From Diatrype stigma (lineage: Eukaryota; Ascomycota; Sordariomycetes; Xylariales; Diatrypaceae): a stretch of DNA of 64,000 nucleotides. The DNA lies in contig JAKJXP020000058.1 in the NCBI GenBank assembly GCA_022225965.2, forward strand, positions 186,001-250,000, read 5' to 3'. This document shows positions 43,801-55,508 of the stretch, one piece after another (the first letter of the stretch is position 1; each line of letters begins with the position of its first letter). The position numbers and the translations under genes are program-made. The notes beneath the pieces are model-generated. The model was given only the letters and a program-made list of their open reading frames with translations, did no database searches and had not been told where the DNA came from.

Positions 43801-44937
43801 TTGGGTCGGGGCATTGTTTTAACGACCGTATAAACCATATCAAGATCGTGTATCTCCCCGTCTATCGTCCTGTCATAGGTGATATGCGGAATTCAAAGGA
43901 GAACATCGTAATATTCCGCCGGCTATTTCTTCACAGCATCACTTTCACATAAGAATTCAGGGGCTGTTTTTGGTTGCCCATTTGGTACTAACTAGGTAAG
44001 TACTTGGTAAACTCCGCGGAGCTTTAAGTACGTCGCTACATCTCGTGAACGCAGCACAACCGAAATCCGACACTACATAGCTACTAAAGGGGATATACCA
44101 ATACTAGAACTATCCCGATGCTATCATCAGATATCCTGTTAAGCCTCGGGTTATGTATGATCAATCAAATACATTGCAGACCATCATCATCGTATAGGGA
44201 CTTCACTCCAGGTCGCTGCTCAGGGGCCGGACCAGAAACACCCCGCCGACAGTATTGTACCTATTAACTATTGCCTAACTAGGTATACAGCTACAATAGA
44301 AAAGCCGAGGGTCGGTTAGTTCGATTGTCTGTCTGATGTCAATTCAACCCCGCCATCTGTTAGATTCCGATCCCGACCCCGAGTATGGGTTTTATACGAA
44401 TACTTCGTGTACAGTCATTTGCCATTATTTCCATCGTTGTTGATTACGTACCTTGACGACGGCCATCCTAGACTAGAGCTGAATCGATGCATGTAAGAAC
44501 TGTGTAACTAACCTGCTAACATCCAACCCTTCGGCCGGAACTGTGTTTGTGATTCGCACATCTGTCCCTTTCTCATATATATTGTATTGATTTATATTAT
44601 ACCTACGAAGATACACCATAAGCGCAGCGCAGCCTTTTGCTCTCCATCTTCGTCTTTCTTTCCAGTTCTGTTCGATTGATGACCGGTGACTAAAGGGCTG
44701 ACCCCACCTCCCTCCACCACCCCGCGATCGATTCCTTAACATTAACTGTGCCAATCACTGTATTGTACCACGGCACCAGGGGTCCAGGAAGATCCCAACT
44801 ACAGCAGTACGGGTTGCTACCTTAAGTAATATCTCATTCTCATGGCTTAAAGCGACATCCAACGAACCGGTCCCTATTCCTTATATCAATACTCACTCTC
44901 TCATCTGTGGGTGGCATAACACCATAACCACACCAAT
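43801..44937. other. Intergenic region
   Basis: This holds the 3' flank of DBP4 and the promoter of the FAD synthetase gene. I saw no gene, and no repeat longer than a few units. Confidence 0.5.
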
Positions 44938-46335
44938 ATGTCCGAAGTATCGGCAGGACCTGCTGCCGCTGCTGCTGCCGCTGCAGTCAAAGACGTCGCC
45001 CATCCCGTTGTCGGGACCCCCGATAATGCCGAGACAATCAATGGTCATGTAAACGGCGCCGCCGCTAAAGCCGGGGATCTAGAAATGCTGTGTCGCGACC
45101 TCGAGCGCCAGGTGGACGGGTTCCTCAACCGACGGATCGACGACAACAACGTCCTCCGCTCAACGCAAGAGCAGGTCCGGGTCGCGAGGGGCGTGATCGA
45201 TGAGGCGCTAAGGCGGTACAGGTATGTATGGTACTAACTGTTCATCATACAATTATCCTCGCCAACAGTAACTAACAAGCAACGTTTGATCAGACCCGAA
45301 GAACTATCGCTTTCGTACAATGGCGGGAAAGACTGCCTCGTCCTGCTTATCCTCATCCTCGCCTCATTACCATCCCATTTCCCGCCTTCGACCTCTACCA
45401 GCGACCCTAGTCCCGGAGACACAACTACAACCACAACCTCAACCTCAACCACATCGTCACAACCACCGTCCTCCACCCCCGAGCTCTCCTCTACGAAAGC
45501 AACTCCCACGCCTACGACAACAGCGACAACAACAACACCACCACCACCACCATCCTCCTCCTCCCCCTCCTTCCCGACCTCCTTCCAAGCGCTCTACATC
45601 CGCCCGCCCTCACCCTTCCCCGAAGTCGACGACTTCGTCGCGGAGACGACGGCGCGCTACCACCTGGACCTAGCGACGAGCGACAAGCCCATGAAGGCGG
45701 CGCTGACGGAGTACCTGTCATCATCATCAGAGGGGGGGAAGGAGCAGGAGCCGCGGGGCCGGGGACGAGGACGGGGGCGGGGCGTGCGCGCCGTCTTCGT
45801 GGGCACGCGGCGCACCGATCCGCACGGCGCCCTGCTGACGCACTTCGACGAGACGGATCGCGACTGGCCGCGCTTCATGCGCGTGCATCCCGTCATCGAC
45901 TGGCATTACCGGGAGGTTTGGGGGGTGAGTCTTCTTTCTTTTTTTCTTTCCTTTCTTTTCCCGGCCCACGCAGGACGAGGCTTGGCTATATAAAGATAGA
46001 TAGAAAAAAGGCGAGGGGAGTAGGGCAGGAAAGGACGGAGATGTGAAGAGAAGGGCTAACCATATACGTTTCTGCTGCAGTTCATCCGCGCCCTGGACAT
46101 CCCGTACTGCCCGCTCTACGATAAAGGGTACACGTCGCTCGGCGGCACCGACGACACGCACCCGAACCCGGCGCTGCTGCTGAGGAGTAATAACAGCAGT
46201 GGGAGCGGCGAAGAAAAGGGGGCGGAGAAGAGTGGAGAGGGGGGTGAAAATGGGAGCGGGAAAGCAGATCGTAGGTTCAGGCCTGCATACGAGTTGATGG
46301 AGGATGAGGAGGAGAGACTGGGGAGGGATCGGTAA
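44938..46335 (+). CDS. FAD1: FAD synthetase (FMN adenylyltransferase)
   Basis: Exons are 44938-45221, 45294-45924 and 46081-46335, giving 389 aa, with frame kept. The enzyme adenylates FMN with ATP to make FAD. The PAPS-reductase-like fold carries SLSYNGGKDCLVLLIL (about 100-115, the ATP-binding P-loop-like motif), FQALYIRPPSPFPEVDDFV, AVFVGTRRTDPHGALLTHFDETDRDWPRFMRVHPVIDW and FIRALDIPYCPLYDKGYTSLGGTDDTHPNP. All are conserved in Fad1. An insertion of about 60 residues made of Thr, Ser and Pro runs (residues about 125-190) sits between the ATP motif and the next strand, and a Gly/Ser-rich acidic stretch lies near the C-terminus. Both are fungal low-complexity additions. Confidence 0.92.
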
Positions 46336-47173
46336 CCTGGAGCAAGCGGTGTTGTTCGTGTGTTACAAACGGAGTTGCATTTCTGAACGGAAGAGTGCAG
46401 GAAGTAAATGCCCATTCTTTTCAGAGTTCAAAGTCCCTAGAAGATAGATATTTTTACAGCCGGGTTGGATCGTAATGGAATACCTCCCTAGAAGTCCCCG
46501 AAACATACAAATTCTCTCATTATTAGGCACCGTCCGGGCGTTTAAAGTCTTAAAACAAACGAGAGGACAGCCTGGACAGGACAGGGTCTTTCTTGGAGTT
46601 GCAGATGCTGGGCAGATTAGTGTCTTAAGATGTCTTAAGAATAAACATGGTACCTCCATATTGCTTCGGGGGTAGATCTGCCATTGCAGACAGTCCTACG
46701 TCCAGAGTTCAGATTGACGATTGGTCGTAAATGATCGAATCCCTAATTGCGGCCCAATGTCGCATTTACAACGTTGCAAGCGGGGGCAAGGTAAGGTAGT
46801 AGCAAGCAGACAACCCAAGTCACCCTCAGAGACAGTTCAGCATGCACTTCATATATTGCTTATCGTATTCTATCCGACAAAACCCAGAGGGCTTCTCGCC
46901 TTTTTCATCTTATTCGAATCATTCTATCATCAATGTGTCTTGTCTACTTGGTTACACTGGAACTTGAATATCCAGGGAGGTTGGTAGATACCTAGATATC
47001 AAACGTTTCCTCCTATGTTTCACAAAGATACCATCATCACACGCGAGCCTCGCCCGGTGCTGTGGGGGGAAACGTATATATACATCCATCATCACCAAAC
47101 GAAAGGCCACCACCATCATTAACAGCATCATCAAGAAGCGGCGACAGCAGCACCCGCAGCACCTCGTACTACC
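46336..47173. other. Convergent 3' intergenic region
   Basis: This lies between the FAD synthetase gene and the minus-strand GMC gene. Only chance ORFs were seen. Confidence 0.5.
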
Positions 47174-48930
47174 CTATAGACGAGCGCGCTCCTTAACAGT
47201 CTCCACCTCCTCGGCGATGATCTCCGCGGCGCGCTCGGCGATGCCCAGCACGGTGACCATGGGGTTGATGGTGGGGATGGTGGGGAAGACGCCGGCGTCG
47301 ACGATGCGCAGGTTCCGGAAGCCGCGGACGCGCAGCTTGGCGTCGACGACGGCCAGGTCGTCCTTGGCCGTGTCGCCCATGCGCGTGGTGCCGCACGGGT
47401 GGTAGACGGTGTGGGCGGCCTTGCGGGCGTAGTGGCTCAGCTCCTCGTCGGACTGGATCTTGGGCCCCGGCGCGATCTCCGCCTTGATCCAGTCCTTGAA
47501 CGGCGCCTGCTGCGCCACCTTGCGCGCCGCCCGCATCCCGTACACCAGCGTCGCGGCGTCGTAGCCCTCCGGGTCCGTGAAGTAGCGGAAGTCGAGCGCC
47601 GGCTTGACGGCCGGGTCGGCCGACGTCAGGTACAGGCGGCCGCGCGACCGCGGCCGCGGGATGTTGGGCGTCATGCAGAAGGCGTAGCCGTCCTTGACCT
47701 CGGGGTAGCCCAGCCGCGTCGTGTTAAGCGTGAAGGGGATCTGGTAGCAGTGCATCATGACGTCGGCGATGTTGCCGTCCGAGATGCCCGCCGGGTTCGC
47801 CTTGGACTTCTTGGCGCCCGCGCCCGCCGGCTCGCGCCGCAGGAAGATGCCCGCGTCCGAGTCCATCGTCGTCTGGTTCTCCGGCACCGGCCGGTTCAGC
47901 TCCCACATGATGATGCTCTCCGGGTGGTCCTGCAGGTTCTCGCCCACGCCCGGCACGTCGCGCACCACGGGGATGCCGAGCGACGACAGCTGCTCCTTGG
48001 GGCCGATGCCCGACAGCAGCAGCAGGCGCGGCGTGTCGACCGCGCCCGCCGCGAGGATCGTCTCGGTCTTCGCCTTGACGGTGCGCGCGGACCCGTCCTG
48101 CAGCTTGACGTCGACGCCGGTGACGGAATCGCCCTCGGCGTGGATCTTGGACACCCAGGCGTTGGTGAGCACGGTCAGGTTGGGGCGCTTCTCGTCGCCG
48201 CGGAGGATGGGGTGGATGTAGGCGACCGAGGCGGAGGACCGGCGGCCGTCGTCGGGGTTGTAGCTGACGGAGAAGAAGCCGACGCCCTGGGTCAGGGCGC
48301 CCTCGGCCTGGATGTGGCGGTTGAAGTCGTGCAGCACGGGGATGTCCAGCGCGGCGCTGCACGAGTCGACCCAGTCCTGGCAGATCTGGTTGCGGTGGCG
48401 CGCGTGCACCGGCTGGATCGTGTTCTTCAGCCGCATCAGCACCCGCATGAACATCGGGAACGTCCAGCCCTCGGCCCCGAGCGACTGCCACACGTTCAGG
48501 TCGTACTCGAACGGCTTGAACGAGATCAGCGTGTTGTGCGACGAGCAGCCGCCCAGCACCTTGGCCCGCGAGTGCCGGATGTACGAGTTGCCTGTTGGGG
48601 GACAAAAGCACGGTCAGTTAGTTAGGCAGTTAGTTAGGCAGGCAAGCAGGCAAGCTATCATTTATGTTCTATTAAGTCTTTCTTACCCATCGGCTGTTCG
48701 GTCGTGCCGTAGTCGTAGTCCAGCTCGCCGCCGAGCAGCTTCAGCCACTCCCGCAGGTTGAGCACGCGGTCGTCCTGGTAGTCGCTAGGGCCGGCCTCGA
48801 TCAGGAGCACGTTCTTGTGCGGCAGGTACTCGGACAGCCTCGCGGCGAGGACGCAGCCGGCCGTGCCTCCGCCGATGATGACATAGTCGTACTTGCCGAC
48901 GTCGGAGACTGGGAGCTGGTTGGTCGTCAT
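47174..48930 (-). CDS. Choline oxidase/dehydrogenase-type GMC oxidoreductase
   Basis: Exons are 48930-48687 and 48591-47174, giving 553 aa. The N-terminus has the FAD-binding motif [19 protein letters not shown], then LLIEAGPSD and [19 protein letters not shown] (first GMC signature). The second GMC signature is [20 protein letters not shown]. The C-terminus has the catalytic His in [14 protein letters not shown] and the partner Asn in [17 protein letters not shown]. The last residues are ERARL, a PTS1-type peroxisomal signal. The gene is divergent to a betaine aldehyde dehydrogenase, so choline is the most likely substrate (choline to betaine aldehyde). Without biochemical data another alcohol substrate is possible. 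GC-rich codon use matches its partner gene. Confidence 0.85.
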
Positions 48931-49368
48931 TTTTACTCTATGGATTTGGCTACCGGAGCCGAGACGGGACGGGACGGTACGGTGCGGCACGGAGGACGGG
49001 GTTGTAAGCTATAGCAGGGGAGGCAAATGGGATTGAGAAAGCGAGATATTGTGTATATATAGAAAGAAAGCACGCGATTTCCAAAATTCGCTCAAGGGGA
49101 GAAAGCGAAGAGGTGATGTGATGATCTGTGTCTGTCTGTCTAACTATATGTTATAGGTTTATAGGTTGTAGATAGGGCAAACTACTGGAGATCGTACCAC
49201 CAAGAATGGGCGGGAAGATCAGCAACACGCTCTGGCACGGACGGCACTTCGAAAATATCTTTCCTCTATCTCGTTTCGCGCTTCGGAGATGATAACGTTT
49301 GGGAGCAACAGCGCAACCTCGAGGCTAGACTATTTAGCTATCTCTTAGCAGCTTACTACCGACCTAGG
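48931..49368. other. Promoter of the GMC gene
   Basis: This is the 5' flank of the minus-strand GMC gene up to the AT-rich element. Nothing else was recognised. Confidence 0.5.
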
Positions 49369-49370
49369 TA

Positions 49371-50241
49371 CAAATCGGGTGTACTAAGTATCCGAACAGC
49401 AAATCTTAGCTATATAACTAACTAATAACTTAAATAACTTAATAACCACATTTACTTAAGATGTAAAAATTAGATATAAGGTAAATTTATATATACGAAA
49501 TATAATACTGGTTTTAAAAATACTTATTTCGTTATATTTATATTAATATTAAGTAATTTAAATATATACGAATTTTTATTATAAATATATATATAAATTA
49601 TTTCTTATATAAAAATGCTAAAACGCTAATGCTTATTTATAGTAAAACTGTATTTAATGAATTATATAATAAAATTAAATCCAAGTTTATTCGAATTTTA
49701 TTACGCTTTTTAAAGTTCGTTTAAAATTAAGATATAATATTTTGCATCTTCGCGAAATTTATACCTTTTTAAAAGATATTTTATATATAAGTACATTTCA
49801 TTGCTATAAGCATATATATAAAGTTTTACCTTAATCGGATAAGTTTTAAAAGAGTTATATAAATAATTTTCATATAAAGTATTATAAACCTTTACTTTTT
49901 AAAAAATCATTTAAAAATAAAATAAGCTAATAATAACTTCGTTCTTTTAATATTACATAAATCTTTATATAAAGAATATAACGAAAGATACTTCTTGGTT
50001 TTAAAGATTTATTTACCTATATGGTTTATATATATAAAATCGTTAATAAAAATTTTAAATTTTAAAGTTAAATATATCATATAAAGCATTAAAGAAATGA
50101 AAAAACTTTATGCTTATATAAATCCTTATATCGAAAATTATATACCGTAAGAGTTTTGGGTCATATTATGTAAGCGTGGTTGTATTATTAAATAATTTGC
50201 GAAAATAAGAGCCTGTTCGGATACTTAGTACACCCGATTTG
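49371..50241. mobile_element. 871-bp AT-rich element with 29-bp terminal inverted repeats
   Basis: The left end (49371-49399) reads CAAATCGGGTGTACTAAGTA followed by TCCGAACAG, and the right end (50213-50241) is its exact reverse complement. The dinucleotide TA flanks both ends (49369-49370 and 50242-50243), consistent with a Tc1/mariner-type target duplication. The interior is very A/T-rich with stops in all frames and no protein signature. This fits a non-autonomous or RIP-decayed DNA transposon whose termini stayed intact. It sits between the divergent GMC and betaine aldehyde dehydrogenase genes. Confidence 0.8.
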
Positions 50242-51608
50242 TACATGTTCTCTAACTGTGTAAGCTACTGTATCTTGGCTACGTAAGTAGGTACCATCTA
50301 CGGCCGTTTACGTACAGGTCGAGGGTTCAGGGTCTGCGCCAAGCTGCAGAAGAGAGTGAGAGAGTGATTAGTTAAAGCAGGAACGCTGCCGTATTCCAAT
50401 AACTAACAAAACTCGTCTCAGGCGTCCCACCATCGACAAGAGGAAACTGACTCCGCCAAACAGACTAAGGAACGCCTATCGTCGAATCAGAGCTGCTCGC
50501 CCACACTTCGGCACGGGACTGTACAGCCGCCACGGCTGCAGCACGGTCATGCAAGGCGGCGGTGAGAATGACCTATCCTGGCCATCGTGAGCAACAATTG
50601 CCTATCAGGGTTTCCCTCTCCTGTCTGTAGCCTCGACAACACCCTGACACCGCGTCGACCGCCTCTTTGCAGGCTGCTAAGGCACTGACTGTAGTTACGG
50701 ACTGGTGCCAGGTCTGGCAAGCTGGGCAACCTTGAAGCTTGATGCTTGAAGCTTGAAGTTTAAAGCCGGGTGGGTAGTTGCATGAACTTGCATCGCCGAC
50801 CAACCGTTTTCTTTCTCTCTCTAACTACCCCGCATTATCCCGTCGATTACCAGCATGAAGTGTATCACCAAGTGCTCTGTCATTTCTGTCTCCTGTATGT
50901 AAGTACAACCTCCTGTATAACATCCTGTAACTTATAACCGCCCGTGTTGTACAGCACCTCCACGCCACCACACACACTACCAACTGCTAGTATAGGACTA
51001 TATACCCGCCAAGTGCCTGCTATGCATACATGTAGTAACACATAGCACGATCGATCTTACGAGAATCTACACGACTACGGCTTCTGCGTGCATAACCTTG
51101 ATACCATACGCCATGCAACCATACATTGTATACATACATTGTACGTAGTTTGGTGCTATAGCGCTCCGTCCGTCCGTATACTAGTCAGTTTAGCGGGAAA
51201 GCTTGCCGGCGCCGTCGAAAGGTTGGGGCAAGAACTCCGCTTTTAGGACCGAAGTATTTCATGCCGTACTTTATGGGGTGAACGTTCGGAGGTTCAGAGG
51301 TTTCGTGCCACCTCACTTGGGACTGCCTACTAACACGTAGTGAAGGCCAATCACAAACTTTGCTATCAGCCTCTCAGCCCTTGTTTTCCCTACGGTCGGG
51401 GCCGGGAGCATCACGGGGGACATCAGGGTATCGACCGATAATAGGCAGCTTGCAGGTCAAATACATAGGTATGTATTGTATGTATGTATGTACGAGTTCC
51501 ACTCTTACCCACGTCCCGGGACACTGTAGAGCATTACCCTATCATCTCTAAGGCAGCATTCTACAGTGCTACGGTAGTTGATTCCATTACATGAGATATG
51601 CAGGTATG

Positions 51609-51697
51609 TACGAAGGTAGCGGCCAAAAGTAAGTAGCCCTGGTCCCACTGTTTTTTGGTGCAGCAAGGGCTACTTACTTTTGGCCGCGACCTTCGTA
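51609..51697. repeat. 32-bp inverted repeat (hairpin)
   Basis: The arms at 51609-51640 (TACGAAGGTAGCGGCCAAAA...) and 51666-51697 are reverse complements with one mismatch, separated by 25 bases. The transcript would form a very stable stem-loop. It may be a deleted foldback element or a hairpin RNA source. Confidence 0.85.
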
Positions 51698-52145
51698 TGC
51701 ACGCGAATATAATAGTGCTCAGTTCCACACACAAACCGTAGCTGATAGGTTGGCTTTGGTCGGTCGGCGTTCGGCATTTTCTGCTTGGAACGTCTCGTCC
51801 CTTTCTCGCCATTATGGAGCTATACAGCTATACACGGTAGAGCTATACATACAGACATAATAAAGCTACAAAGTCAATCGCGATAACGTCACTAGTCCGT
51901 CCCTGCAGCCCTCACCTCAAACTTTCTGACCAATGCTTAGCAGCTTAGGTGTGTAACCATCAGTACGAAGTATCTTGGGTTCAACTCACTCACATCTGAC
52001 TAGTCGCATCCAAGGTTCGTGAAAAGATAAGCACCCGGCTTACTCCGTAGTTCGTCTTATATGCCTATCAGGTTGACCCTATCTCTATCGTTTTTGTTGG
52101 TTCAAGGATAGGTAGGATAGGAAGGATACGATAGGATACGATAGA

Positions 52146-52170
52146 ACAGGACAGGACAGGACAGGACAGG
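52146..52170. repeat. (ACAGG)5 microsatellite
   Basis: Five perfect ACAGG units lie about 120 bases upstream of the betaine aldehyde dehydrogenase ATG, preceded by related GATAGGATACGATAGG repeats. Confidence 0.9.
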
Positions 52171-52290
52171 CTAGGATATCTTGGAATACATGAGCAGGGG
52201 GAACTTCCATCAGCAGTTCGCAAACTAGCGCTTACGTGTAGCTCCCGACATTTCCATTTCCACTTTCATCACAACACATCACATCACATC

Positions 52291-53805
52291 ATGGCCGAGC
52301 AGGACCGCCACACCTTTTACGCGGGGAAGCCGCAGCCATCCCGGGATTCGCCCGGTCACATCGACAGCATCGACCCGTCGACCGCGACGCCGATGTGCCG
52401 GGTGCACACGTCGTCTCCGGCGGCCATCGAGGCGGCGGTGCAGTCGGCACAGGACGCGTTTCCGGCGTGGTCGAGCACCTCGCCGATCGAGCGCGCGCGG
52501 ATCCTACAGAAAGCCGTCGCGCTGCTGCGGGAGCACAACGACGACATCGCGCGGGTCGAGACGCGCGACACGGGCAAGCCCTTCTCCGAGACGTCGGCCG
52601 TCGACGTGGTCACGGGCGCCGACGTGCTCGAGTACTTCGCGGGGCTCGTGGCCGGCGGCGGCCTCAACGGCGAGACGCTCCGCCTGCGGCCCGCCGCCCA
52701 CGTCTACACCACCAAGGAGCCGCTCGGCGTGTGTGCCGGCATCGGCGCCTGGAACTACCCCATCCAGATCGCGCTGTGGAAGTCGGCCCCCTGCCTGGCC
52801 GCCGGCAACTGCATGGTCTACAAGCCGAGCGAGTTCACGCCGCTGCACGCCGAGATCCTCGCCGGCCTGTACGCCGCCGCCGGCGTGCCCCCGGGCGTCT
52901 TCAACGTCGTCTACGGCGGCGGCGACGTCGGCGCCCGGCTGACGGCCCACCCGGCCATCGCCAAGGTCAGCTTCACGGGGCAGGTCAGCACGGGCAAGAA
53001 GGTCGCCGCCGCCGCCGCGGGCGGCATGAAGTACGTCACCATGGAGCTCGGCGGCAAGAGCCCGCTGATCGTGCTGCCCGACGCGCCCGTCGACGCCGCC
53101 GCCGACGTCGCCATGATGGCCAACTTCTACAGCTCCGGCCAGGTCTGCACCAACGGGACGCGCGTCTTCGTGCCGCGCGCCTTGAAAGCCGCCTTCGAGG
53201 CCGCCGTGCTCGAGCGCGTGGCCCACGTCCGCCCGGGCCCCCTCCACGACCCCGCCACCAACTTCGGGCCCCTCAGCAGCGCCGCCCATCGCGACAAGGT
53301 CGTCGCGTACATCCGCCGCGGCCTCGAAGAGGACAGGGCGACGCTGCTGTGCGGCGGGGCGGACCCGGCGCCGCTCCTGCAGAGCCTGCCCGACGCCGCG
53401 CTGCGGCAGGGCTACTGGGTGCGGCCGACGGTGTTCACGGACTGCACGGACGCGATGGCGATCGTGCGGGAGGAGATCTTCGGGCCCGTCATGAGCATCC
53501 TGTACTACGACGGCGGCGACGTCGACGAGGCGGTGCGCCGCGCCAACGCCACCGAGCTCGGGCTCGCGGCCGGCGTCGTCGGCCGCGACATCGACCGCTG
53601 CCACACCGTCGTCGCCAAGCTCCAGGCCGGCATCACCTGGGTCAACACCTGGGGCGAGAGCCCCGCCGAGATGGCCGTCGGCGGCTGGAAGCAGAGCGGC
53701 GTCGGCGTCGAGAACGGCCGCCGCGGCCTCGAGGCCTGGGTCCGGAACAAGAGCACCCTGGTCGAGATGGGTGGGAGCGTGGGGAGCGTCTTTGCGAAGC
53801 TGTGA
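52291..53805 (+). CDS. Betaine aldehyde dehydrogenase
   Basis: This is a single exon of 504 aa, a normal ALDH length. The enzyme oxidises betaine aldehyde to glycine betaine with NAD(P)+. Landmarks are GAWNYP with Asn154, [26 protein letters not shown] with the general base Glu252, and [15 protein letters not shown] with the nucleophile Cys286. [33 protein letters not shown] and the C-terminal [10 protein letters not shown] also fit. The Ser-Ser-Gly-Gln-Val-Cys-Thr-Asn-Gly context is typical of the BADH subfamily. The protein ends FAKL, and AKL is a PTS1-type peroxisomal signal. It is divergent to the GMC gene at 47174-48930, which would supply its substrate. Strong GC bias at third positions is shared with that partner. 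Confidence 0.92.
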   Translation: MAEQDRHTFYAGKPQPSRDSPGHIDSIDPSTATPMCRVHTSSPAAIEAAVQSAQDAFPAWSSTSPIERARILQKAVALLREHNDDIARVETRDTGKPFSETSAVDVVTGADVLEYFAGLVAGGGLNGETLRLRPAAHVYTTKEPLGVCAGIGAWNYPIQIALWKSAPCLAAGNCMVYKPSEFTPLHAEILAGLYAAAGVPPGVFNVVYGGGDVGARLTAHPAIAKVSFTGQVSTGKKVAAAAAGGMKYVTMELGGKSPLIVLPDAPVDAAADVAMMANFYSSGQVCTNGTRVFVPRALKAAFEAAVLERVAHVRPGPLHDPATNFGPLSSAAHRDKVVAYIRRGLEEDRATLLCGGADPAPLLQSLPDAALRQGYWVRPTVFTDCTDAMAIVREEIFGPVMSILYYDGGDVDEAVRRANATELGLAAGVVGRDIDRCHTVVAKLQAGITWVNTWGESPAEMAVGGWKQSGVGVENGRRGLEAWVRNKSTLVEMGGSVGSVFAKL

Positions 53806-54555
53806 AAGTGCGCGGTGTACGTTTTGTAAAGGTGAAGTGGATAAGATGGTACCTCTCTTTTCGCAGGCAAAGAGAGAGCAATCAATGTCGCTTCGTTTCG
53901 TAGCAGCGTGTTTGTATGTATGTATATACGTCGTCGGTCGTGGATCTAAATGGTTGGAAAAGTGAAATAGGGGCCGCAAGAGCGGAAATATGCTGCCAAT
54001 ATGAAGACGGAGGTTTTCTATCAAGGGACGCCATGATCAGAGTAGGTCAATGTAAAATAAAGCGCCTAAATGACCCTAGTTTCCGATGGATTGCTATTCT
54101 CTACCTACCTCATCCGGGGACATCTTATCTTGCCGGCCTAGATGTCCCACTGCGCCACCTATTCTTCTGAAGGATTTCTTGGCTTTCCGTCAAACATATA
54201 TCGTATTATCATATCAAATAACAGAAATAAGAATATGGTTAGACTTGGGTCTAAGAGATTCTCAAGTGTCTACGAAATAAGAAGCCATGGATCCTTGCGA
54301 TTTGGACCACTACCTTGCGGTGTGCTGACGCCATGCCCTGATGCCAACATTTTCACTCCGTTGCTGACTAAGGAAATCTGTGATGAATCTGCCTACCACA
54401 ATATAAGTTTCCATACTTTCCAAAGATAGTTCTGCCTTCTTGTACGATTGGGATATATTTCAGCCATGTTCGATGTCCTTGGATATTCTAGACTGAGTCT
54501 GAGTTACCACTCCCACATTATAACCGCGCCATAACACCACTAATCTTACTTCTCA
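53806..54555. other. Intergenic region
   Basis: This lies between the betaine aldehyde dehydrogenase gene and the GNAT-like gene. Several short plus-strand ORFs (for example 54142-54429) have no recognisable content. Confidence 0.5.
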
Positions 54556-55368
54556 ATGACTATGGAATTTGAATATGAGACTATCTGTCGCCCAAACCGG
54601 AAGCTTTCTCAAGATGCACTCGATGAGCTCCACGCTTCTCTTCGTGAGCTGGGCGCTCTTTGTCTGTGCCCATTGCCCGATTATCAGGTATTCAACTCGA
54701 GCCTCTCGGCAGCTTTCGAAGACAAGTTATTAGTCGTTGCCCGGCAAAAGAACAAGATCATGGCGTTCGTGTCCGTCGTCCTTCTTGAAACCCCGCGACT
54801 CGAACATCCTGTGGTCCACTCGGGCTTGAGTTGCATTCACCCGGACTTTCGGCGGTCCAAGGGTGTCCTTCAACAGCTATTCGGCTACGCATTCCTCCAC
54901 CTGCTGACGGCGAATCCCAAGGGAGTCTGGATGACGACGGTGACGGACATCGTCAGCTCGCTGGTGCACATGACCAAATACTGCATCTCCAACTTCCCTT
55001 CACCTGATAATATCACACGGAGAGGTCACCCCGGACCTAGTGATATTCACCTCCAGATCGCCCGGGACTTCAGCGCCAACCACCGCAGCAAGGCCATTAT
55101 CCACCCCACTGCCGAGTTCGATGAGGGTACATTCGTGTTCCGCGGCTCGAACGACCACGAGAGCGCAGCCGCGTTCCTCAAGGACATCGACGACCCGAGC
55201 CATTGGCATCGCGACCACGCGACTTCGGCGTTCTACCGAGGGCTCATAGGGCCTGGCACTGGTGACGAGGTCCTTTTGGTTGGGTTCCTGGATCCGGAAC
55301 ACCTGAAAGAAATCACGAACAGCGATAGGTTCAGAGATCAGTGGATGGAGAGTTACGCGAAGCTCTGA
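54556..55368 (+). CDS. GNAT-like acetyltransferase fold protein
   Basis: This is a single exon of 270 aa. The central part (KLLVVARQKNKIMAFVSVVL, then VVHSGLSCIHPDFRRSKGVL followed by QQLFGYAFLHLLTAN) has the strand-turn-helix organisation of GNAT domains, with R-R-S-K-G-V-L in the position of the acetyl-CoA-binding R/Q-x-x-G-x-G/A loop. The sequence belongs to an uncharacterised fungal group as far as I can tell, and the substrate is unknown. The C-terminus SYAKL ends in a PTS1-type tripeptide, like its left neighbour, but this may be coincidence. No intron. Confidence 0.65.
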   Translation: MTMEFEYETICRPNRKLSQDALDELHASLRELGALCLCPLPDYQVFNSSLSAAFEDKLLVVARQKNKIMAFVSVVLLETPRLEHPVVHSGLSCIHPDFRRSKGVLQQLFGYAFLHLLTANPKGVWMTTVTDIVSSLVHMTKYCISNFPSPDNITRRGHPGPSDIHLQIARDFSANHRSKAIIHPTAEFDEGTFVFRGSNDHESAAAFLKDIDDPSHWHRDHATSAFYRGLIGPGTGDEVLLVGFLDPEHLKEITNSDRFRDQWMESYAKL

Positions 55369-55508
55369 GATAAGCTGGATATCCTGACAGGAATCCGACA
55401 CACCTGGCCAGTGGGGTGAGACTGATTTTCAGAAAAAACAATACGATATAGGGGGTCCACTGCGACCCCTCGATGCTCTAACTATATTAACCATCCATTC
55501 TAATGAGC

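Larger units (their letters stand above)
50244..52290. other. Intergenic region with hairpin and microsatellite
   Basis: This 2-kb spacer upstream of the betaine aldehyde dehydrogenase gene contains a long perfect-arm hairpin at 51609-51697 and an ACAGG pentamer repeat at 52146-52170. No convincing gene was seen. Confidence 0.5.

Noticed and set aside
47399..48625. 408-codon plus-strand ORF opposite the GMC gene
   Set aside because: It is an antisense shadow produced by GC-rich codon use. The minus strand has both GMC signatures.
52395..54024. Long ORFs of about 500 codons in other frames over the betaine aldehyde dehydrogenase gene
   Set aside because: High GC at third positions keeps other frames open. 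Their Arg/Ala/Gly-rich translations have no domain, whereas the chosen frame has all ALDH motifs.
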